Part shown: positions 59,511-64,000 of the stretch, one piece after another
How the letters are laid out: the number at the start of each line of letters is the position of its first letter
Numbering within the stretch: position 1 is the first letter of the stretch
Assembly (NCBI GenBank): GCA_026874595.1
Contig: CM049316.1
Location: forward strand, 77,719,676 to 77,783,675
Origin: Sipunculus nudus
Lineage: Eukaryota > Annelida > Sipuncula > Golfingiida > Sipunculidae
Length of the DNA: 64,000 nucleotides
Direction: 5' to 3'
Made by a program: the position numbers and the translations under genes
Notes under the pieces: generated by a model
Database searches by the model: none
What the model was told of the DNA's origin: nothing
Seen by the model: only the letters and a program-made list of their open reading frames with translations

Positions 59511-62500
59511 CACTACCTGTTACATAAAAGAATGCCTAGAGTTAGTACTAAATAAGTCACTACCTGTTACATAAATGACAATGACCAGAGTTAGAACTAA
59601 ATAAGTCACTACCTGTTACATAAATGACAATGACCAGAGTTAGAACTAAATAAGTCACTACCTGTTACATAAATGACAATGGCCAGAGTTAGAACTAAAT
59701 AAGTCACTACCTGTAACATAAATGACAATGACCAGAGTTCGAGCTAAATAAGTCACTACCGGTTACATAAATGACAATGACCAGAGTTAGAACTAAATAA
59801 GTCACTACCTGTAAAATGAATGACAATGACCAGAGTTAGAACTAAATAAGTCACTACCTGTAAAATGAATGACAATGACCAGAGTTAGAACTAAATAGGT
59901 CACTACCTGCAACATAAATGACAATGACCAGATTTAGAACTAAATAGGTCACTACCTGTAACATAAATGACAATGACCAGAGTTAGAACTAAATAAGTCA
60001 CTACCTGTAACATAAATGACAATGACCAGAGTTCGAGCTAAATAAGTCACTACCGGTTACATAAATGACAATGACCAGAGTTAGAACTAAATAAGTCACT
60101 ACCTGTAAAATGAATGACAATGACCAGAGTTAGAACTAAATAAGTCACTACCTGTAAAATGAATGACAATGACCAGAGTTAGAACTAAATAAGTCACTAC
60201 CTGCAACATAAATGACAATGACCAGATTTAGAACTAAATAGGTCACTACCTGTAACATAAATGACAATGACCAGAGTTAGAACTAAATAAGTCACTCCCT
60301 GTTACATAAATGACAATGACCAGAGTTAGAACTAAATAGGTCACTACCTGTTACATAAATGACAATGCTTAGAGTTAGTACTAAACAAGTCACTACCTGT
60401 AACATAAAGGACAATGACCAGAGTTAGAACTAAATAAGTCACTACCTGTAACATGAATTACAATGACCAGAGTTAGAACTAAATAAGTCACTACCTGTAA
60501 CATAAATGACAATGACCAGTATTTGAGCTAAATAAGTCACTACCTGTAACATAAATGACAATGACCAGAGTTAGAACTAAATAAGTCACTACCTGTAACA
60601 TGAATGACAATGACCAGAGTTAGAACTAAATAAGTCACTACCTGTTACATAAAGGACAATGACCAGAGTAAGAACTAAATAAGTCACTACCTGTAACATG
60701 AATGACAATGACCAGAGTTAGAACTAAATAAGTCACTACCTGTAACATAAATGACAATGACCAGAGTTAGAACTAAATAAGTCACTACCTGTTACATGAA
60801 TGACAATGACCAGAGTTAGAACTAAATAAGTCACTACCTGTTACATAAAGGACAATGACTAGTTGACCAGAGTTAGAACTAAATAAGTCACTACCTGTAA
60901 CATGAATGACAATGACCAGAGTTAGAACTAAATAAGTCACTACCTGTAACATAAATGACAATGACCAGAGTTAGAACTAAATAAGTCACTACCTGTTACA
61001 TAAATGACAATGACCAGAGTTCGAGCTAAATAAGTCACTACCGGTTACATAAATGACAATGACCAGAGTTAGAACTAAATAAGTCACTACCTGTAAAATG
61101 AATGACAATGACCAGAGTTAGAACTAAATAAGTCACTACCTGTAAAATGAATGACAATGACCAGAGTTAGAACTAAATAAGTCACTACCTGCAACATAAA
61201 TGACAATGACCAGATTTAGAACTAAATAGGTCACTACCTGTAACATAAATGACAATGACCAGAGTTAGAACTAAATAAGTCACTCCCTGTTACATAAATG
61301 ACAATGACCAGAGTTAGAACTAAATAGGTCACTACCTGTTACATAAATGACAATGCATAGAGTTAGTACTAAACAAGTCACTACCTGTAACATAAAGGAC
61401 AATGACCAGAGTTAGAACTAAATAAGTCACTACCTGTAACATGAATTACAATGACCAGAGTTAGAACTGAATAAGTCACTACCTGTAACATAAATGACAA
61501 TGACCAGTATTTGAGCTAAATAAGTCACTACCTGTAACATAAATGACAATGACCAGAGTTAGAACTAAATAAGTCACTACCTGTAACATGAATGACAATG
61601 ACCAGAGTTAGAACTAAATAAGTCACTACCTGTTACATAAAGGACAATGACCAGAGTAAGAACTAAATAAGTCACTACCTGTAACATGAATGACAATGAC
61701 CAGAGTTAGAACTAAATAAGTCACTACCTGTAACATAAATGACAATGACCAGAGTTAGAACTAAATAAGTCACTACCTGTTACATGAATGACAATGACCA
61801 GAGTTAGAACTAAATAAGTCACTACCTGTTACATAAAGGACAATGACTAGTTGACCAGAGTTAGAACTAAATAAGTCACTACCTGTAACATGAATGACAA
61901 TGACCAGAGTTAGAACTAAATAAGTCACTACCTGTAACATAAAGGACAATGACCAGAGTTAGAACTAAATAAGTCACTACCTGTTACATAAATGACAATG
62001 ACCAGAGTTAGAACTAAATAGGTCACTACCTGTTACATAAATGACAATGACCAGAGTTAGTACTAAATAAGTCACCACCTGTAACATGAATGACATTGAC
62101 CAGAGTTAGAACTAAATAAGTCACTACCTGTTACATAAATGACAATGACCAGAGTTAGAACTAAATAGGTCACTACCTGTAACATAAATGACAATGATCA
62201 GAGTTAGTACTAAATAAGTCACTCAGTGTAACATAAATGACAATGACCAGAGTTAGAACTAAATAGGTCACTTCCTGTTACATAAATAACAATGCTTAGA
62301 GTTAGTACTAAATAAGTCACCATATGTAACATAAATGACAATGACCAGAGTTAGAACTAAATAAGTCACTACCTGTAACATGAATGACAATGATCAGAGT
62401 TAGAACTAAACAAGTCACTACCTGTAACATGAATGACAATGACCAGAGTTAGAACTAAATAGGTCACTACCTGTTACATAAATGACAATGCTTAGAGTTA

Positions 62501-64000
62501 GTACTAAATAAGTCACCACCTGTAACATAAATGACAATGACCAGATTTAGAACTAAATAGGTCACTACCTGTAACATAAATGACAATGACCAGAGTTCAA
62601 GCTAAGTAAGTCACAACCTGTAACATAAATGACAATGATCAGAGATAGTACTAAATAAGTCACTCAGTGTAACATAAATGACAATGACCAGAGTTAGAAC
62701 TAAATAGGTCACTACCTGTAACATAAATGACAATGCTTAGAGTTAGAACTAAATAAGTCCCTACCTGTTACATAAATGACAATGACCTGAGTTAGAACTA
62801 AATAGGTCACTACCTGTTACATAAATGACAATGCTTAGAGTTAGTACTAAATAAGTCACCACCTGTAACATAAATGACAATGACCAGATTTAGAACTAAA
62901 TAAGTCACTACCTGTTACATAAAGGACAATGACCAGAGTTAGAACTAAATAAGTCACTACCTGTAACATGAATGACAATGACCAGAGTTAGAACTAAATA
63001 AGTCACTACCTGTAACATAAATGACAATGACCAGAGTTAGAACTAAATAAGTCCCTACCTGTTACATAAATGACAATGACCTGAGTTAGAACTAAATAGG
63101 TCACTACCTGTTACATAAATGACAATGCTTAGAGTTAGTACTAAATAAGTCACCACCTGTAACATGAATGACAATGACCAGAGTTAGAACTAAATAAGTC
63201 ACTACCTGTAACATAAATGACAATGACCAGAGTTCGAGCTAAATAAGTCACTACCGGTTACATAAATGACAATGACCAGAGTTAGAACTAAATAAGTCAC
63301 TACCTGTAACATGAATGACAATGACCAGAGTTAGAAATAAGTCACTACCTGTAACATAAATGACAATGACCACAGTTAGAACTAAACAAGTCACTACCTG
63401 TAACATGAATGACAATGACCAGAGTTAGTACTAAATAAGTCACAACCTGTAACATAAATGACAATGACCAGAGTTAGAACTAAATAAGTCACTACCTGTA
63501 ACATAAATGACAATGACCAGAGTTAGTACTAAATAAGTCACTACCTGTAACATAAATGACAATGACCAGAGTTAGTACTAAATAAGTCCCTACCTGTTAC
63601 ATAAATGACAATGACCTGAGTTAGAACTAAATAGGTCACTACCTGTTACATAAATGACAATGCTTAGAGTTAGTACTAAATAAGTCACCACCTGTAACAT
63701 AAATGACAATGACCAGATTTAGAACTAAATAAGTCACTACCTGTTACATAAAGGACAATGACCAGAGTTAGAACTAAATAAGTCACTACCTGTAACATGA
63801 ATGACAATGACCAGAGTTAGAACTAAATAAGTCACTACCTGTAACATAAATGACAATGACCAGAGTTAGAACTAAATAAGTCCCTACCTGTTACATAAAT
63901 GACAATGACCTGAGTTAGAACTAAATAGGTCACTACCTGTTACATAAATGACAATGCTTAGAGTTAGTACTAAATAAGTCACCACCTGTAACATGAATGA
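59511..64000. repeat. 49-bp satellite array, >90 copies, open at right edge
   Basis: The plus-strand unit reads GAGTTAGAACTAAATAAGTC, ACTACCTGTAACATAAATGA, CAATGACCA. Copies are 90% or more alike by eye and run off the window. Higher-order structure is present: a 988-bp period (20 units plus an 8-bp insertion, TAGTTGAC-type, at about 60,860 and 61,848), an 829-bp period (17 units minus 4 bp) linking 62,757 with 63,586 and 63,051 with 63,880, and a 294-bp (6-unit) period at 59,737/60,031 and 62,757/63,051. On the minus strand each unit resembles a tiny intron. It lies immediately upstream of the exon at 59,396-59,461. Confidence 0.97.

Noticed and set aside
59511-64000. CRISPR array
   Set aside because: The repeat is continuous with no unique spacers, and the genome context is animal.

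Overview
The window looks like nuclear DNA from an invertebrate animal, most likely a mollusc and plausibly a bivalve. The signs are an AT-rich background, long TA, GA and CT microsatellites, several minisatellite arrays, decayed non-LTR and Ty3/gypsy retrotransposons, and a dispersed repeat ending in GGAC tracts plus AGCTGAGCTAAAA of a type common in molluscan genomes. The species assignment is inference. There is no prokaryotic gene layout: almost all open frames are under 140 codons and most arise from simple repeats.

Layout. 1-24.6 kb is gene-poor, possibly intronic or regulatory DNA. It carries three tandem arrays (32-bp unit at 6.2-7.3 kb, 22-bp unit at 7.7-8.4 kb, 43-bp unit at 19.1-19.9 kb), microsatellites and a few candidate first exons (best at 23.3-23.5 kb on +, TATA box plus short leader ORF). 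24.6-27.4 kb holds a 5'-truncated CR1/L2-like LINE on the minus strand; its reverse transcriptase motifs are intact but one frameshift breaks the C-terminal part. 30.1-31.5 kb is a Tc1/mariner (pogo/Tigger-like) non-autonomous element with inverted ends and a TA duplication. 32.8-37.6 kb may be a second insertion bounded by CA(G/A)TGGCGGATC ends; it contains a decayed gene with a Tudor-like segment and an internally deleted reverse transcriptase. A tRNA-Gln(CTG) gene lies at 37.77-37.84 kb. 38.6-44.2 kb is a nest of dead LINE and gypsy fragments, into which a 430-bp LTR miniature (TRIM) has inserted at 40.1-40.5 kb. 49-53.8 kb holds dispersed repeats and a G-rich minisatellite.

The right end is the most gene-like. 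At 59,396-59,461 on the minus strand there is a convincing terminal coding exon ending in a ubiquitin-interacting-motif-like helix. Directly upstream of it, running off the window, is a 4.5-kb array of a 49-bp unit with higher-order structure. Read in the gene's direction, most units carry a donor-like GTAGTG, a branch-site-like CTAAC and an acceptor-like TTACAG abutting the next donor.

The two observations most worth following are: (1) the TRIM element, complete with a tRNA-Pro primer site, polypurine tract and 4-bp target duplication, whose LTRs carry a tRNA-like block with A- and B-box matches, and whose LTR differences are all confined to that block; and (2) the 49-bp array of tandem splice-signal units beside the last exon.
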